From: Micromonospora halotolerans | Lineage (GTDB): Bacteria > Actinomycetota > Actinomycetes > Mycobacteriales > Micromonosporaceae | Reading direction: 5' to 3' | Assembly (NCBI RefSeq): GCF_032108445.1 | Contig: NZ_CP134876.1 | Span: forward strand, 3,844,001 to 3,908,000 | DNA length: 64,000 nt | In this document: positions 52,336 through 61,115 of the stretch, piece after piece | How the letters are laid out: every line of letters begins with the position of its first letter | Numbering within the stretch: position 1 is the stretch's first letter | Translations under genes and position numbers: made by a program | The notes under the pieces: generated by a model | What the model was told of the DNA's origin: nothing | The model's input: only the letters and a program-made list of their open reading frames with translations | The model's database searches: none

Positions 52336-53115
52336 TCAGCGCTGGTTGACCGTCACGTTGCCGCTGGTGGCGGTGACGTCGAGCAGCAGGGGCGCGCCCG
52401 GGTCGTTCAGCACGGCGAGGTTGGTGTCGCCGGACTTGGCGTCCGCCCGCACCCGGTACCGGCCCTCGGGCACGGTCAGGTCGACGTCGCCGCTGGTCGC
52501 GTGCAGCCGGGCCGCGGCCGCCTTGTCCAGCTCGACGGCGAGGTTGCCGGAGGTGGCCTCCGCGTCGATCCCGGCGGCGAGCCGGCGGGCGGTGATGTCG
52601 CCGGAGGAGGCGCGCAGCCGGACCGGGCCGGTGGCGTCGACCACCTCGATGTTCCCCGAGGTGGTGGCGGCGCGGACCTCGCCGCGGGCCTCGGTCACGG
52701 TGATGTCGCCGGAGTTGAGGGTGAAGTCCACCGGGCCGACCCGGTGCAGCATGACGGTCCCGGAGCTGGTCTCGCCGCGCACCGTCACGCCCTCCGGGGC
52801 GGTCACCTCCCAGGAGACCGTGCACCGGGCGCCGCAGTCGCTCGGCAGCACCAGCTCGTCGCCCTTGATCTCGTAGCGGGTGTTCGGCTCCCCGCCCTGG
52901 TAGCGGACGACCCGCTTGATGCGCACCTGGTCCGCCGGACCGGTGGCCCGGATCGTCACGTCACCCGCGCCGCCGGACGGCACGGTGATCCGAGCGATCT
53001 TCGCTTGCTCGGTCTGGTCGTAGTCGAGGCGGCGGAACGACAGGGTGTCGCACCCGGCGAGGACGATCAGGGAGGCGGCCGCGGCGGCGGCCACGGCGGT
53101 CCGGTGCAGAGCCAT
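52336..53115 (-). CDS. DUF4097 lipoprotein
   Basis: A 259-residue lipoprotein. The signal ends at LAGC (Cys near residue 22). The mature part is a right-handed beta-solenoid-like DUF4097 domain with repeated SGD/SGN units ([63 protein letters not shown]) spaced about 20-24 residues apart. Function is unknown; surface location is likely. ATG 53115 has TAGCGT on the minus strand (53128-53123) 7 nt upstream, a leaderless arrangement. It converges on the acyltransferase gene. Confidence 0.9.
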   Translation of the reverse strand: MALHRTAVAAAAAASLIVLAGCDTLSFRRLDYDQTEQAKIARITVPSGGAGDVTIRATGPADQVRIKRVVRYQGGEPNTRYEIKGDELVLPSDCGARCTVSWEVTAPEGVTVRGETSSGTVMLHRVGPVDFTLNSGDITVTEARGEVRAATTSGNIEVVDATGPVRLRASSGDITARRLAAGIDAEATSGNLAVELDKAAAARLHATSGDVDLTVPEGRYRVRADAKSGDTNLAVLNDPGAPLLLDVTATSGNVTVNQR

Positions 53116-53217
53116 GGTCAGGACGCTACGACCGACCCTCCGGGCGGCGCATCCGGGTCCGACCGCCGATCCACCCCGAGGAGACCCTGATTTCGCACCC
53201 CGAGGGAGAATGGGCCG

Positions 53218-54093
53218 ATGGCCGGATACCGCCGACAGCTCTACCGCGACGACGCGGTGGTGCTGCGTGTGCAGAAGCTGGGGGAGTCCGACCGGATCAT
53301 CACCCTGCTCACCCGGCGGCACGGCCGGCTGCGCGCGGTGGCCCGCGGCGTCCGGCGGACCACCAGCAAGTTCGGCGCCCGGCTGGAGCCGTTCGGGCAC
53401 GTCGACCTCCAGCTCGCCGGCGACCCCAAGGGCAACCACGGCAGCTCGCTGCACACCATCAGCCAGGCCGAGGGGATCGACCTCTACGGCAAGCGGTTCC
53501 TCGGCGACTACCCCCGCTACACGGCGGCCAGCGCGATCGCCGAGACCGCCGAGCGGCTCACCCCGATCGAGCGGGAACCCTCACTGCGGCTGTTCCAGCT
53601 CACCCTCGGCGCGCTGCGCTCGCTGGCCACCGGCGACCACGCCACCACCCTGGTGCTCGACGCCTACCTGCTGCGCGGCATGGCCTTCGCCGGCTGGGCG
53701 CCGGCGCTGACCGCCTGCGCGGTGTGCGGCACCCCGGGGCGACACCGGGCGTTCTCCGTGCCGGCCGGGGGCGCGGTCTGCCCGGACTGCCGGCCCCCGG
53801 GCGCCGCCCACCCGGCCCCGGCGACCGTCGAGCTGATGTCCGCGCTGACCACCGGCGACTGGGCGTACGCGGACGCGACCGAGGCCGGTGTGCGCCGCGA
53901 GTGCAGCGGCCTCGTCGCGGCGCACCTCCAGTGGCACCTGGAACGCGCGCTACGCTCGCTGCCGCTGGTCGACCGGGGTGCCCCGGCGTCCGGCGCGGTC
54001 CCGCCGCCCGGCGGCGCGGGGCCGGGTGTGGTCCCGCCGCGCACCGGAGGCGGGCCCGCCGCCGCTGGTGTGAACAGGGAGATGACCGAGTGA
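53218..54093 (+). CDS. recO: DNA repair protein RecO
   Basis: A 291-residue RecO that loads RecA on SSB-coated gaps with RecR. The OB fold is at the N-terminus ([24 protein letters not shown]), then a helical region and a zinc-finger-like CAVCG...CPDC site (about 168-190). The last 40 residues are a Pro/Gly-rich tail not needed for the fold. ATG 53218 has GAGAAT (53206-53211) 6 nt before it, so it is probably leaderless. uppS overlaps by 4 bp. Confidence 0.95.
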   Translation: MAGYRRQLYRDDAVVLRVQKLGESDRIITLLTRRHGRLRAVARGVRRTTSKFGARLEPFGHVDLQLAGDPKGNHGSSLHTISQAEGIDLYGKRFLGDYPRYTAASAIAETAERLTPIEREPSLRLFQLTLGALRSLATGDHATTLVLDAYLLRGMAFAGWAPALTACAVCGTPGRHRAFSVPAGGAVCPDCRPPGAAHPAPATVELMSALTTGDWAYADATEAGVRRECSGLVAAHLQWHLERALRSLPLVDRGAPASGAVPPPGGAGPGVVPPRTGGGPAAAGVNREMTE

Positions 54094-54902
54094 TCCGATC
54101 GTTGAGGGCCGGCCGGCGCGAGCCGGTGCCACCGACTCCGCACCCCTCCGGCGCCCGGCCCCCGGCGCTGCCGGCCGAGGCGCTGCCCCGGCACGTCGCC
54201 GTGGTGATGGACGGCAACGGCCGCTGGGCCAAGGAGCGCGGGCTGCCCCGGACGAAGGGTCACGAGCAGGGGGAGCACAGCCTCTTCGACACCATCGAGG
54301 GTGCGATCGAGCTGGGCATCCCCTACCTGTCGGCGTACGCCTTCTCCACCGAGAACTGGCGCCGCTCGCCGGACGAGGTGCGCTTCCTCATGGGCTTCAA
54401 CCGGGACGTCATCCGGCGGCGCCGGGACCAGCTCGTCGACCTGGGTGTCCGGGTGGTCTGGTCCGGCCGGGCCGGGCGGCTCTGGAAGAGCGTCATCTCC
54501 GAGCTGCAGACCGCCGAGGAGATGTCCCGGGGCAACTCGACGCTGACCCTCCAGTTCTGCGTCAACTACGGCGGTCAGGCGGAGATCGCCGACGCCGCCG
54601 CCGCGATCGCCCGCGACGCGGCCGCCGGCCGGCTCGACCCGGGCAAGGTCACCGAGAAGACCATCGCGAAATACCTCTACCACCCGGAGGTCCCCGAGGT
54701 GGACCTCTTCCTCCGCCCCTCCGGGGAGCAGCGCACCTCCAACTTCCTGCTCTGGCAGACCGCCTACGCGGAGCTGGTCTTCCTCGACACCCTCTGGCCG
54801 GACTTCGACCGCCGGCACCTCTGGTACGCCTGCGAGCTCTACGCCCAGCGGGATCGCCGCTTCGGCGGCGCGCTGCCCAACCCGGTGGCCCCCGGGGCCT
54901 GA
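54090..54902 (+). CDS. uppS: Isoprenyl (undecaprenyl) diphosphate synthase
   Basis: A 270-residue cis-prenyltransferase making the lipid carrier for cell-wall synthesis. [17 protein letters not shown] holds the catalytic Asp and substrate-binding Asn/Arg, [12 protein letters not shown] the next conserved region, and [27 protein letters not shown] the C-terminal one. This is the Rv2361c-type paralogue downstream of recO; whether it makes decaprenyl or undecaprenyl diphosphate is not readable. GTG 54090 overlaps recO. Confidence 0.95.
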   Translation: MIRSLRAGRREPVPPTPHPSGARPPALPAEALPRHVAVVMDGNGRWAKERGLPRTKGHEQGEHSLFDTIEGAIELGIPYLSAYAFSTENWRRSPDEVRFLMGFNRDVIRRRRDQLVDLGVRVVWSGRAGRLWKSVISELQTAEEMSRGNSTLTLQFCVNYGGQAEIADAAAAIARDAAAGRLDPGKVTEKTIAKYLYHPEVPEVDLFLRPSGEQRTSNFLLWQTAYAELVFLDTLWPDFDRRHLWYACELYAQRDRRFGGALPNPVAPGA

Positions 54903-54972
54903 GGTCGCGCTTACCGACGCCGTTTGCTGGGTATCAATCTGGACAGCAGGCAGATAGCGGAGGTGAACCCAC

Positions 54973-55158
54973 ATGATTCAGAAGCGGATTGCCCAGTGGG
55001 CGGTCATGGCGGTCGCCGTGCCGCTGGCGGCGGCCGGCGCGCGCCGGCTCAGCCACACCCTGGAGGCCCGTCGCGGCCCGACCGGGGTGAGCCGACTGCT
55101 CACCAAGGGCGCCGACATGCTGCGCCCGCAGAAGGCCAAGCGCCGTCGGTTCTGGTGA
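54973..55158 (+). CDS. Small basic membrane-associated protein
   Basis: A 61-residue protein with one hydrophobic helix (VMAVAVPLAAAGARRL, about 11-26) and a basic C-terminus ending KAKRRRFW. GCGGAGGTGA lies 6 nt before the ATG and a strong terminator stem follows the stop, so it looks like a real, independently expressed gene. I do not recognise the family. Confidence 0.65.
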   Translation: MIQKRIAQWAVMAVAVPLAAAGARRLSHTLEARRGPTGVSRLLTKGADMLRPQKAKRRRFW

Positions 55159-55162
55159 CGTC

Positions 55163-55194
55163 CACGGCCCGCCGCGACGCCGCGGCGGGCCGTG
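55163..55194 (+). terminator. Stem-loop after the 54973 small gene
   Basis: CACGGCCCGCCGC (55163-55175) and GCGGCGGGCCGTG (55182-55194) form a perfect 13-bp stem with a 6-nt loop, 4 bp after the stop codon. Confidence 0.75.
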
Positions 55195-55297
55195 TCGTGG
55201 GCGCCCCGCATCCGGCTTTCCGGCCGGGAGCGGGGCGCCCGCGCGTACGATCGGCGCAGGGCGCGCCGCCGGGACGCGCCCGCCACGGGGGTGGGGG

Positions 55298-55519
55298 ATG
55301 CACGATCTCCGGTTCAAAATGATCATGGCGTTGAACGCGGCGGACCTGGGCAGCCCGATCTGCGAGCAGGTCGCCCTCATCTGCGCGGAGATCGCCGAGC
55401 AGCACTGCGCCGAACTCGGCCACACGCCCGCCGTCCGCGCCGGGGAGATCGCCGAGCTGAGCACCGGCGAACCGGCGCTCACCTGGGCGCCGACCGACAC
55501 CGGGCAGCGTGCCTGGTGA
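55298..55519 (+). CDS. Small hypothetical protein coupled to pirin
   Basis: A 73-residue soluble protein of unknown function. It begins MHDLRFKMIMALNAADLG and has three Cys in the helix-rich middle (SPICEQVALICAEIAEQHC). The start follows a GGGGGTGGGGG ribosome-binding tract, and its stop overlaps the pirin GTG by 4 bp. That overlap is the best evidence that it is a gene and is co-translated with pirin. Confidence 0.65.
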   Translation: MHDLRFKMIMALNAADLGSPICEQVALICAEIAEQHCAELGHTPAVRAGEIAELSTGEPALTWAPTDTGQRAW

Positions 55520-56283
55520 CCGCCACGGCGCCCGCTCCGGCGGTGGACGTCCGCCGGGCGGGGGACCGCTTCTTCACCCGGTTGTCCTGGCTCGACTCCA
55601 AGCACTCCTTCTCGTTCTCCCGGCACTACGACCCGGCCAACACCCACCACGGGCTGCTGCTGGTCAACAACGACGACGTGGTGCGACCGGGCAGCGGCTT
55701 CGAGACCCACCCGCACCAGGACATGGAGATCGTCACCTGGGTGCTGCGCGGCTCGCTGGTCCACCAGGACTCCACCGGCCACTCCGGCGTCATCTACCCC
55801 GGCCTGGCCCAGCGGATGAGCGCCGGCACCGGCATCCTGCACTCGGAGAAGAACGACTCCTGGCGGCTGGAGAACACCGCCCCGCACCGGGACCCGGTGC
55901 ACTTCGTGCAGATGTGGGTGCTCCCCGACGAGGAGGGCATCGACCCGGGCTACGAGCAGCTGGAGATCGGCGACGAACTGCTGCGGGGCGGCCTCGTGCC
56001 GGTCGCCTCCGGGATGGACCGGTACGACGGCGCCTCCGCCATCCGAATCCGCAACCGGTACGCCACCCTGCACGCCGCCCGCCTCGGTCCCGGCGACACG
56101 GTGAACCTGCCCGACGCGCCCTTCCTGCACCTCTACGTGCCCGCCGGCGCCGTGACCCTGGAGTCGGCCGGACGGCTCGACGAGGGCGACGCGGCCCGGA
56201 TCACGATGGCCGGAGGTCAGCGGGTGACCGCCGACGAGCCGGCGGAGATCCTGGTCTGGGAGATGCACGCCACGCTCGCCTGA
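55516..56283 (+). CDS. Pirin family protein
   Basis: A 255-residue bicupin. The metal-binding N-terminal cupin has FETHPHQDMEIVTWVLRGSLVHQDSTG with His-x-His, and HSEKNDS (Glu) completing the site; the second cupin (about 150-255) lacks most ligands. Bacterial pirins act as quercetin dioxygenases or redox-sensing regulators of central metabolism; which applies is open. GTG 55516 overlaps the 73-residue gene. It converges on gnd with 6 bp between stops. Confidence 0.92.
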   Translation: MTATAPAPAVDVRRAGDRFFTRLSWLDSKHSFSFSRHYDPANTHHGLLLVNNDDVVRPGSGFETHPHQDMEIVTWVLRGSLVHQDSTGHSGVIYPGLAQRMSAGTGILHSEKNDSWRLENTAPHRDPVHFVQMWVLPDEEGIDPGYEQLEIGDELLRGGLVPVASGMDRYDGASAIRIRNRYATLHAARLGPGDTVNLPDAPFLHLYVPAGAVTLESAGRLDEGDAARITMAGGQRVTADEPAEILVWEMHATLA

Positions 56284-56289
56284 GCGCGC

Positions 56290-57732
56290 TCACGCCTCCA
56301 CTTCGGAGCGGTCGCCCGCCCACAGGGTGTGGAACGTGCCCTCCCGGTCCACCCGGTGGTAGGTGTGCGCGCCGAAGTTGTCCCGCAGCCCCTGGATGAG
56401 CGCGGCCGGCAGCCGCTCGGCGCGCAGCGCGTCGAAGTACGCCAGCGACGACGAGAAGGCCGGGGTGGGCACGCCCGCCCGGGCCGCGTCGGCCACCACC
56501 CGCCGCCAGGCCGGAACACCGGCGCCCACCCGGTCGGCGAACCAGGGGGCGACCAGCAGCGTGGGCAGGTCCCGTTCGGTGTCGTACGCCTCCCGGATCC
56601 GGTCCAGGAAGCGGGCCCGGATGATGCAGCCGCCCCGCCAGATGGTGGCCATGCCGCCCAGGTCGATGTCCCAGTCGTACTCCTGGCTGCCGGCGCGGAT
56701 GTGGTCGAAGCCCTGCGCGTACGCGACGATCTTGCTGGACAGCAGCGCCCGCCGGACGTCCTCGACGAAGGTGTCCCGGTCGTCCACCTGCCACTTCTCG
56801 CCCGCGTCGGGAAACGCGCGGCGGGCGGCGGCGCGCTGGTCGGCGTGCCCCGAGAGCGACCGGGCGAAGGTGGCCTCGGCGATGCCGGTGATCGGGATGC
56901 CGAGGTCCAGCGCGCTCTGCACGGTCCACCGGCCGGTGCCCTTCTGCTCGGCCTGGTCGAGCACCACGTCCACGAAGGGCCGGGCGGTCGCCGGGTCGCT
57001 GTGCCCGAGCACGTCGGCGGTGATCTCGATGAGGAAGGACTCCAGCTCGCCGCCGTTCCACTCCCGGAAGATCTCGGCGATCTCCGCGGGGCTCGCCGAC
57101 AGGCCGGCCCGCAGCAGGTCGTACGCCTCGGCGATGAGCTGCATGTCCGCGTACTCGATGCCGTTGTGGACCATCTTCACGAAGTGGCCGGCGCCGTCCG
57201 GGCCGATGTGCCGGCAGCACGGGACGCCGTCCACCTGGGCCGCGATCTTCTCGAAGATGGGGCCGAGCTTCCGGTAGGACTCGGCCGAGCCGCCCGGCAT
57301 GATGCTGGGCCCGCGCAGCGCGCCCTCCTCGCCCCCGGAGACGCCGGTGCCGACGAAGTGCAGCCCGTGCCCGCGCAGCGCCTCCTCCCGGCGGCGGGTG
57401 TCGGCGAAGTGCGCGTTGCCGCAGTCGACGACGATGTCCCCCTCCTCCAGCAGCGGGACCAGCTCGTCGATCACCGCGTCGGTGGGGGCGCCCGCCTTCA
57501 CCATGACGATCACGGCGCGGGGGCGCTCCAGCGAGGCGACGAAGTCCGCCATGGATTCCGACGGCACGAAGGTGCCCTCGTCGCCGTGCTCGGCGACCAG
57601 GCTGCGGGTGCGTTCGGGCGAGCGGTTGTGCAGCGCCACGGTGAAGCCGTTGCGGGCCAGGTTCCGGGCCAGGTTGCGGCCCATCACCGCCAGACCGGTG
57701 ACCCCGATCTGCGCCGTCGCCTGCTGTGCCAT
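56290..57732 (-). CDS. gnd: 6-phosphogluconate dehydrogenase, decarboxylating
   Basis: A 480-residue enzyme converting 6-phosphogluconate to ribulose 5-phosphate, CO2 and NADPH. GVTGLAVMGRNLARNLA is the dinucleotide-binding start, HNRSPERT suggests NADP, GVSGGEEGALRGPSIMPGG and KMVHNGIEYADMQLIAEAYDL hold catalytic Lys and Glu. Its length is that of the long, E. coli-like Gnd class. ATG 57732 is used, four codons inside the open frame. Confidence 0.96.
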   Translation of the reverse strand: MAQQATAQIGVTGLAVMGRNLARNLARNGFTVALHNRSPERTRSLVAEHGDEGTFVPSESMADFVASLERPRAVIVMVKAGAPTDAVIDELVPLLEEGDIVVDCGNAHFADTRRREEALRGHGLHFVGTGVSGGEEGALRGPSIMPGGSAESYRKLGPIFEKIAAQVDGVPCCRHIGPDGAGHFVKMVHNGIEYADMQLIAEAYDLLRAGLSASPAEIAEIFREWNGGELESFLIEITADVLGHSDPATARPFVDVVLDQAEQKGTGRWTVQSALDLGIPITGIAEATFARSLSGHADQRAAARRAFPDAGEKWQVDDRDTFVEDVRRALLSSKIVAYAQGFDHIRAGSQEYDWDIDLGGMATIWRGGCIIRARFLDRIREAYDTERDLPTLLVAPWFADRVGAGVPAWRRVVADAARAGVPTPAFSSSLAYFDALRAERLPAALIQGLRDNFGAHTYHRVDREGTFHTLWAGDRSEVEA

Positions 57733-58081
57733 GCGTACCGCCACCCCTCGTCTCCGGTGCCCGTGCTGCGACCGTATCGCGGGTGGCGCGGGCCTGGGCC
57801 GGGATGTCGACGGCGGGTGAGGGTCGGGTAGCGGTGCGTTCCCGGCCGACCGGCGCGGTAATTCGGATGCGGGGCGGTGCGGCGGTGGGTTAGCGTGCGG
57901 TCATGCGTAACTGACGCCCACCTCTCGAAGGCCCGGTCCACCGTGCGTACCGCCGTGGACCGTGCGCCCCGGGCGTCCGCATCCTCCCGTCACCGTCGGT
58001 GGCGTGGCGTTCCTGGCCGGACCCGCCCGGGTGTTTCCCGCTCGATGTGCCCACGGGTGCCCGACAGTCAGGAGGCAGCGT
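57733..58081. other. 349-bp divergent region with a structured leader
   Basis: It separates gnd (-) from the 58082 gene (+). A clear -10 box TAGCGT (57891-57896) stands 6 nt before ATG CGT AAC TGA (57903-57914), a three-codon frame. GGTCCAC (57940-57946) and GTGGACC form a stem just after. Transcription from this box would give a leader of about 180 nt before the 58082 start. Confidence 0.55.
57891..57914 (+). promoter_or_regulatory. Leaderless start-stop mini-ORF
   Basis: TAGCGT, 6 nt, then ATG-CGT-AAC-TGA. The spacing is the same as for the leaderless genes in this window, so ribosomes may initiate on the 5' end of the transcript and stop after three codons (Met-Arg-Asn). Confidence 0.4.
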
Positions 58082-58318
58082 ATGCCCGCCAAGCGCAGTC
58101 CGAAGAAGTCCCGTAAGCAGACGCCGAAACCGTCCCTGGTGGAGGTGACCCCGCCGGACCTGGACACGCTGACGGTGGCGTCCCCGGTTGCCCTGCCCGC
58201 CCTGGCGGACACCCCGCCGCCGCCCAAGGCGGGCCCGCCGGCCGGGCGCGACGCCCGCCTCGCCGGACGCAGCCAGCGCGCCGGCCAGACGCGGTTCTAC
58301 GCGTTCCGGCGGAGCTGA
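58082..58318 (+). CDS. Small basic disordered protein
   Basis: A 78-residue protein I do not recognise. The N-terminus is Lys/Arg-rich (MPAKRSPKKSRKQTPKPS), the centre is Pro/Ala-rich, and the C-terminus is Arg-rich (LAGRSQRAGQTRFYAFRRS); nucleic-acid binding is possible. AGGAGG lies 6 nt before the ATG, and a palindromic stem follows 5 bp after the stop. Its presumed transcript has a long leader with a three-codon frame at its 5' end. Confidence 0.7.
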   Translation: MPAKRSPKKSRKQTPKPSLVEVTPPDLDTLTVASPVALPALADTPPPPKAGPPAGRDARLAGRSQRAGQTRFYAFRRS

Positions 58319-58323
58319 GGTCG

Positions 58324-58367
58324 TCGGGTGCAGTTGTCGCCGCTCCGGCGACGACAACTGCACCCGA
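58324..58367. repeat. Inverted repeat after the 58082 gene
   Basis: TCGGGTGCAGTTGTCG (58324-58339) and CGACAACTGCACCCGA (58352-58367) are perfect 16-bp arms around 12 nt that can pair further (CCG/CGG). It lies between convergent genes and may terminate both. The moderately AT-rich arm differs from the simple GC stems elsewhere. Confidence 0.8.
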
Positions 58368-58404
58368 AGCCGCGGGAAGCGTCCCACGCGCCCGCTTCCG
58401 CGGC

Positions 58405-59100
58405 TCAGGCCGTGGCGGCCGCCGGGGTCGCCGTCCCGGCCGGCGCCTCGACCGCCCGCCGCCGCGCGACGCCGAGGGCCAGGCCCACGAAGCCGGCCAC
58501 CATGAGCACGCTCACCGCCAGCTTGACCGGGACGCCCGTGCCGACCAGATCCAGCACCTGCCCGGCGGTGAGGAGCAGCGGCACCCACAGGGCCACCAGC
58601 CGGGCCCGCCAGGCGCCGAAGGCCAGCACGAGGAGGCCGACCAGCCAGCCGAGCAGCCACACCGCGAACGAGGCCATCACGAACGGGTCCCCGTCGATCG
58701 CGGTGGTCACCGGCCGGGCGGCATCGGCCGTCACGCCGCCGCCGGCCAGGGCCCCGAAGAAGGCGTTGTACTGCCACAGGTGGACGGTGGAGAAGTAGAG
58801 CCCGAGCAGCGCCACGGCGCCGCCGATGGTGGCCGCCACCGGCCTGTGCCGGCGCAGCATGGCGGCCAGCCCGAGCGTCGCCGGCAGCAGCAGCAGATGG
58901 GCCAGGGCGAACAGGATGGTCTCCACCCGCCACGCGCCCAGGTTCCCGGCGGCCACTGCCACGTTCCCGGCGGTGTCGGCCACGTCGTCCGGGAACATCA
59001 CCCAGTAGAAGGCGTTCGCGACGCCGTACACCACGCCGCCGCCGAGCAGGGCGCCCGCGGTGAGCCGCCGGCCCGTCCACCCTCCGGTGCTGTCGTCCAT
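58405..59100 (-). CDS. Hypothetical integral membrane protein
   Basis: A 231-residue protein with six predicted helices (start TAGALLGGGVVYGVANAFYWV; last VSVLMVAGFVGLALGVARRR). No family signature is recognised. AAGGAG lies 6 nt before the ATG, and CTAGCGT about 30 bp further up is the probable -10. It is divergent from a two-component system, which may control it (inference from position). Confidence 0.75.
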   Translation of the reverse strand: MDDSTGGWTGRRLTAGALLGGGVVYGVANAFYWVMFPDDVADTAGNVAVAAGNLGAWRVETILFALAHLLLLPATLGLAAMLRRHRPVAATIGGAVALLGLYFSTVHLWQYNAFFGALAGGGVTADAARPVTTAIDGDPFVMASFAVWLLGWLVGLLVLAFGAWRARLVALWVPLLLTAGQVLDLVGTGVPVKLAVSVLMVAGFVGLALGVARRRAVEAPAGTATPAAATA

Positions 59101-59254
59101 CAGTGTCTCCTTCCGAAGTCGTGGAAGGGACGCTAGGAGCCGCAGCCGGACCGGGTCGTCGGCGTGGAGGTTGATCCGTGGGTGGAGTGTCGGCGGGGTT
59201 CGCTACACCCGTGGGTGGACGCGGAGACACGTCCGCCGTGGCTACCCTTCCGGC

Positions 59255-60454
59255 ATGTCTGCCGCCCTCGACATCCGGGCCCGGTGGCGCGGCGTGGCCA
59301 GCTCGCTCGCCGGAGCCGCGCTGTTCGCGTTCGGCCTGGCCGAGCTGTACGTCCCGCTGGCCGGCTACGTCGAAGGTCAGGGGCCGGACCTCGCCGCGCT
59401 CTCCGCCGGCTGGCTCGCCGTCCTCACCGTGCTGCTGGTCGGCTACGGCCTCGCGGTGGCCGGCTGCACGTCGTACCCCCGGGCGGCCGCCGTCGTCGCC
59501 GGCGTCTGTTTCACCGCGCAGAGCTTCACCCCCGTCCTGCCGGAGTGGCCGGTCGTGCCGCTGCTGGCGCTTGTCGCCGCCACCTTCGGCTGTGTCGCGG
59601 TGGGTGGCCGGGCCGCTCCCACGGTCGCCGTGGCCAGTTACCTCCTCCCGCTCGGGATCGAGAACGCCGTGGCCGGTGACTCCGACTGGATCTTCATCCT
59701 GTTCGTGGGGCTCGCCGTGCTGGGTCCCGGGTACGCCGTGCGGATGCGGCGGGCGCAGGCGGCCCGGCTGGTGGCGCTGGCCGCCGAGCGGGAGGCCGCC
59801 GCCCGGACGGACGAGCGGCTGCGGGTGGCCCGGGAGCTGCACGACATCGTGTCGCACGGGGTGTCGGTGATGGTGCTGCAGGCCGCGGCGGCGCAGGCCG
59901 TGCTCGACTCGGACGCGGGTGCGGCCCGCGCGTCCCTCGACGCGGTGCAGGAGGTCGGGCGGGACGTGGTCACCGAGCTGCGCCGGCTGCTGGTCATCCT
60001 TCGCGGCGCGGACACGGCCCCGGAGGGACTGCCGTCGTTGCGGCGGATCGACGCGCTGACCGCCGGGGTGGGCCTCGCCGGCGGGCGGGTGGACGTGACC
60101 GTCTCGGGGGACCTCGACACGATCCCCGCCGCCGCCGACGTCAGCGGTTACCGGATCCTCCAGGAGGCGCTGACCAACGCCGCCCGGCACGCGCCGGGCG
60201 CGACCGTCCGCGTCTCGATCGAGGTCGCCGGTGACGCCGTCCGGCTGCAGGTGGCCGACGACGGGACCGGCCCGGCCCGGCGGAGCGCCGGCACCGGGCA
60301 CGGCCTGACCGGCATCCGGGAGCGGGTGGAGCTGTTCGGCGGTTCGGTCAGCGCCGGTCGCCGCCCGCAGGGCGGCTTCGAGGTACGCGTCACGCTGCCC
60401 TTCGACGCCGAGGCGTCGGCCGGCGCACTGGCCACTGCGGGGGTCACCGGATGA
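59255..60454 (+). CDS. Sensor histidine kinase (NarX/DesK type)
   Basis: A 399-residue kinase. The N-terminal 165 residues hold about five membrane helices with hardly any extracellular loops. A short coiled segment leads to HisKA_3 with the phospho-acceptor His196 in ARELHDIVSHGVSVM, then an HATPase with YRILQEALTNAARHAPG and GTGHGLTGIRERVELFGG. The membrane-embedded sensor suggests an envelope or lipid signal. ATG 59255 has TACCCT (59243-59248) 6 nt upstream and is leaderless. The stop overlaps the regulator start by 4 bp. Confidence 0.93.
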   Translation: MSAALDIRARWRGVASSLAGAALFAFGLAELYVPLAGYVEGQGPDLAALSAGWLAVLTVLLVGYGLAVAGCTSYPRAAAVVAGVCFTAQSFTPVLPEWPVVPLLALVAATFGCVAVGGRAAPTVAVASYLLPLGIENAVAGDSDWIFILFVGLAVLGPGYAVRMRRAQAARLVALAAEREAAARTDERLRVARELHDIVSHGVSVMVLQAAAAQAVLDSDAGAARASLDAVQEVGRDVVTELRRLLVILRGADTAPEGLPSLRRIDALTAGVGLAGGRVDVTVSGDLDTIPAAADVSGYRILQEALTNAARHAPGATVRVSIEVAGDAVRLQVADDGTGPARRSAGTGHGLTGIRERVELFGGSVSAGRRPQGGFEVRVTLPFDAEASAGALATAGVTG

Positions 60455-61101
60455 CCCGGGTCCTCATCGCCGACGACGAGGCGCTGGTGCGCGGTGGCCT
60501 CCGCATGATCCTCACGGCGCAGCCGGACCTCGAGGTGGTCGCCGACGCCGCCGACGGCGAGGAAGCCGTGCAGTTGGCAACCCGCTTCGCGCCCGACGTC
60601 GTGCTGATGGACATCCACATGGCGCCGTTGGACGGGATCGCCGCGACCGAGCGGATCCTGGCGGCACGCGGCGAGACCCGGATCATCATGCTGACCACCT
60701 TCGACCTCGACGAGTACGTCTACCGGGCGCTGCGGGCCGGCGCCTCCGGGTTCATGCTCAAGACCACTCCGCCCCGGGAACTGGCCGAGGCGGTGCGGAC
60801 CGCGGCCCGGGGCGACGCCCTGCTCTCCCCGTCGATCACCCGTCGCCTGATCGACCACTACACCGCGACCGCGTCGGTGGTGGCCCACCCGGGCCTCGCC
60901 GAGTTGACCGCGCGGGAGACCGAGGTGCTGCGGATGATGGCGCTCGGCCTGTCGAACCGGGAGATCGCCGACCAGCTCTTCGTCGGCGAGGCGACCGTGA
61001 AGACGCACGTGAACCGCATCTTCGCGAAGCTCGGGGTGCGGGACCGGGTGCAGGCGGTGGTGCTGGCGTACCGGAGTGGGCTGGCCCAGCTCCGGAGGTA
61101 G
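60451..61101 (+). CDS. Response regulator, NarL/LuxR family
   Basis: A 216-residue regulator. The receiver domain has the acidic pair in LIADDE, phospho-acceptor Asp54 in VVLMDIHM, Thr in MLTTFD and Lys in MLKTTPP. The LuxR-type helix-turn-helix is LTARETEVLRMMALGLSNREIADQLFVGEATVKTHVNRI in consecutive pieces (about 151-190). ATG 60451 overlaps the kinase. Targets are unknown; the divergent membrane-protein gene at 58405 is the first candidate. Confidence 0.94.
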   Translation: MTRVLIADDEALVRGGLRMILTAQPDLEVVADAADGEEAVQLATRFAPDVVLMDIHMAPLDGIAATERILAARGETRIIMLTTFDLDEYVYRALRAGASGFMLKTTPPRELAEAVRTAARGDALLSPSITRRLIDHYTATASVVAHPGLAELTARETEVLRMMALGLSNREIADQLFVGEATVKTHVNRIFAKLGVRDRVQAVVLAYRSGLAQLRR

Positions 61102-61115
61102 CGGCCCGCCGCCGG

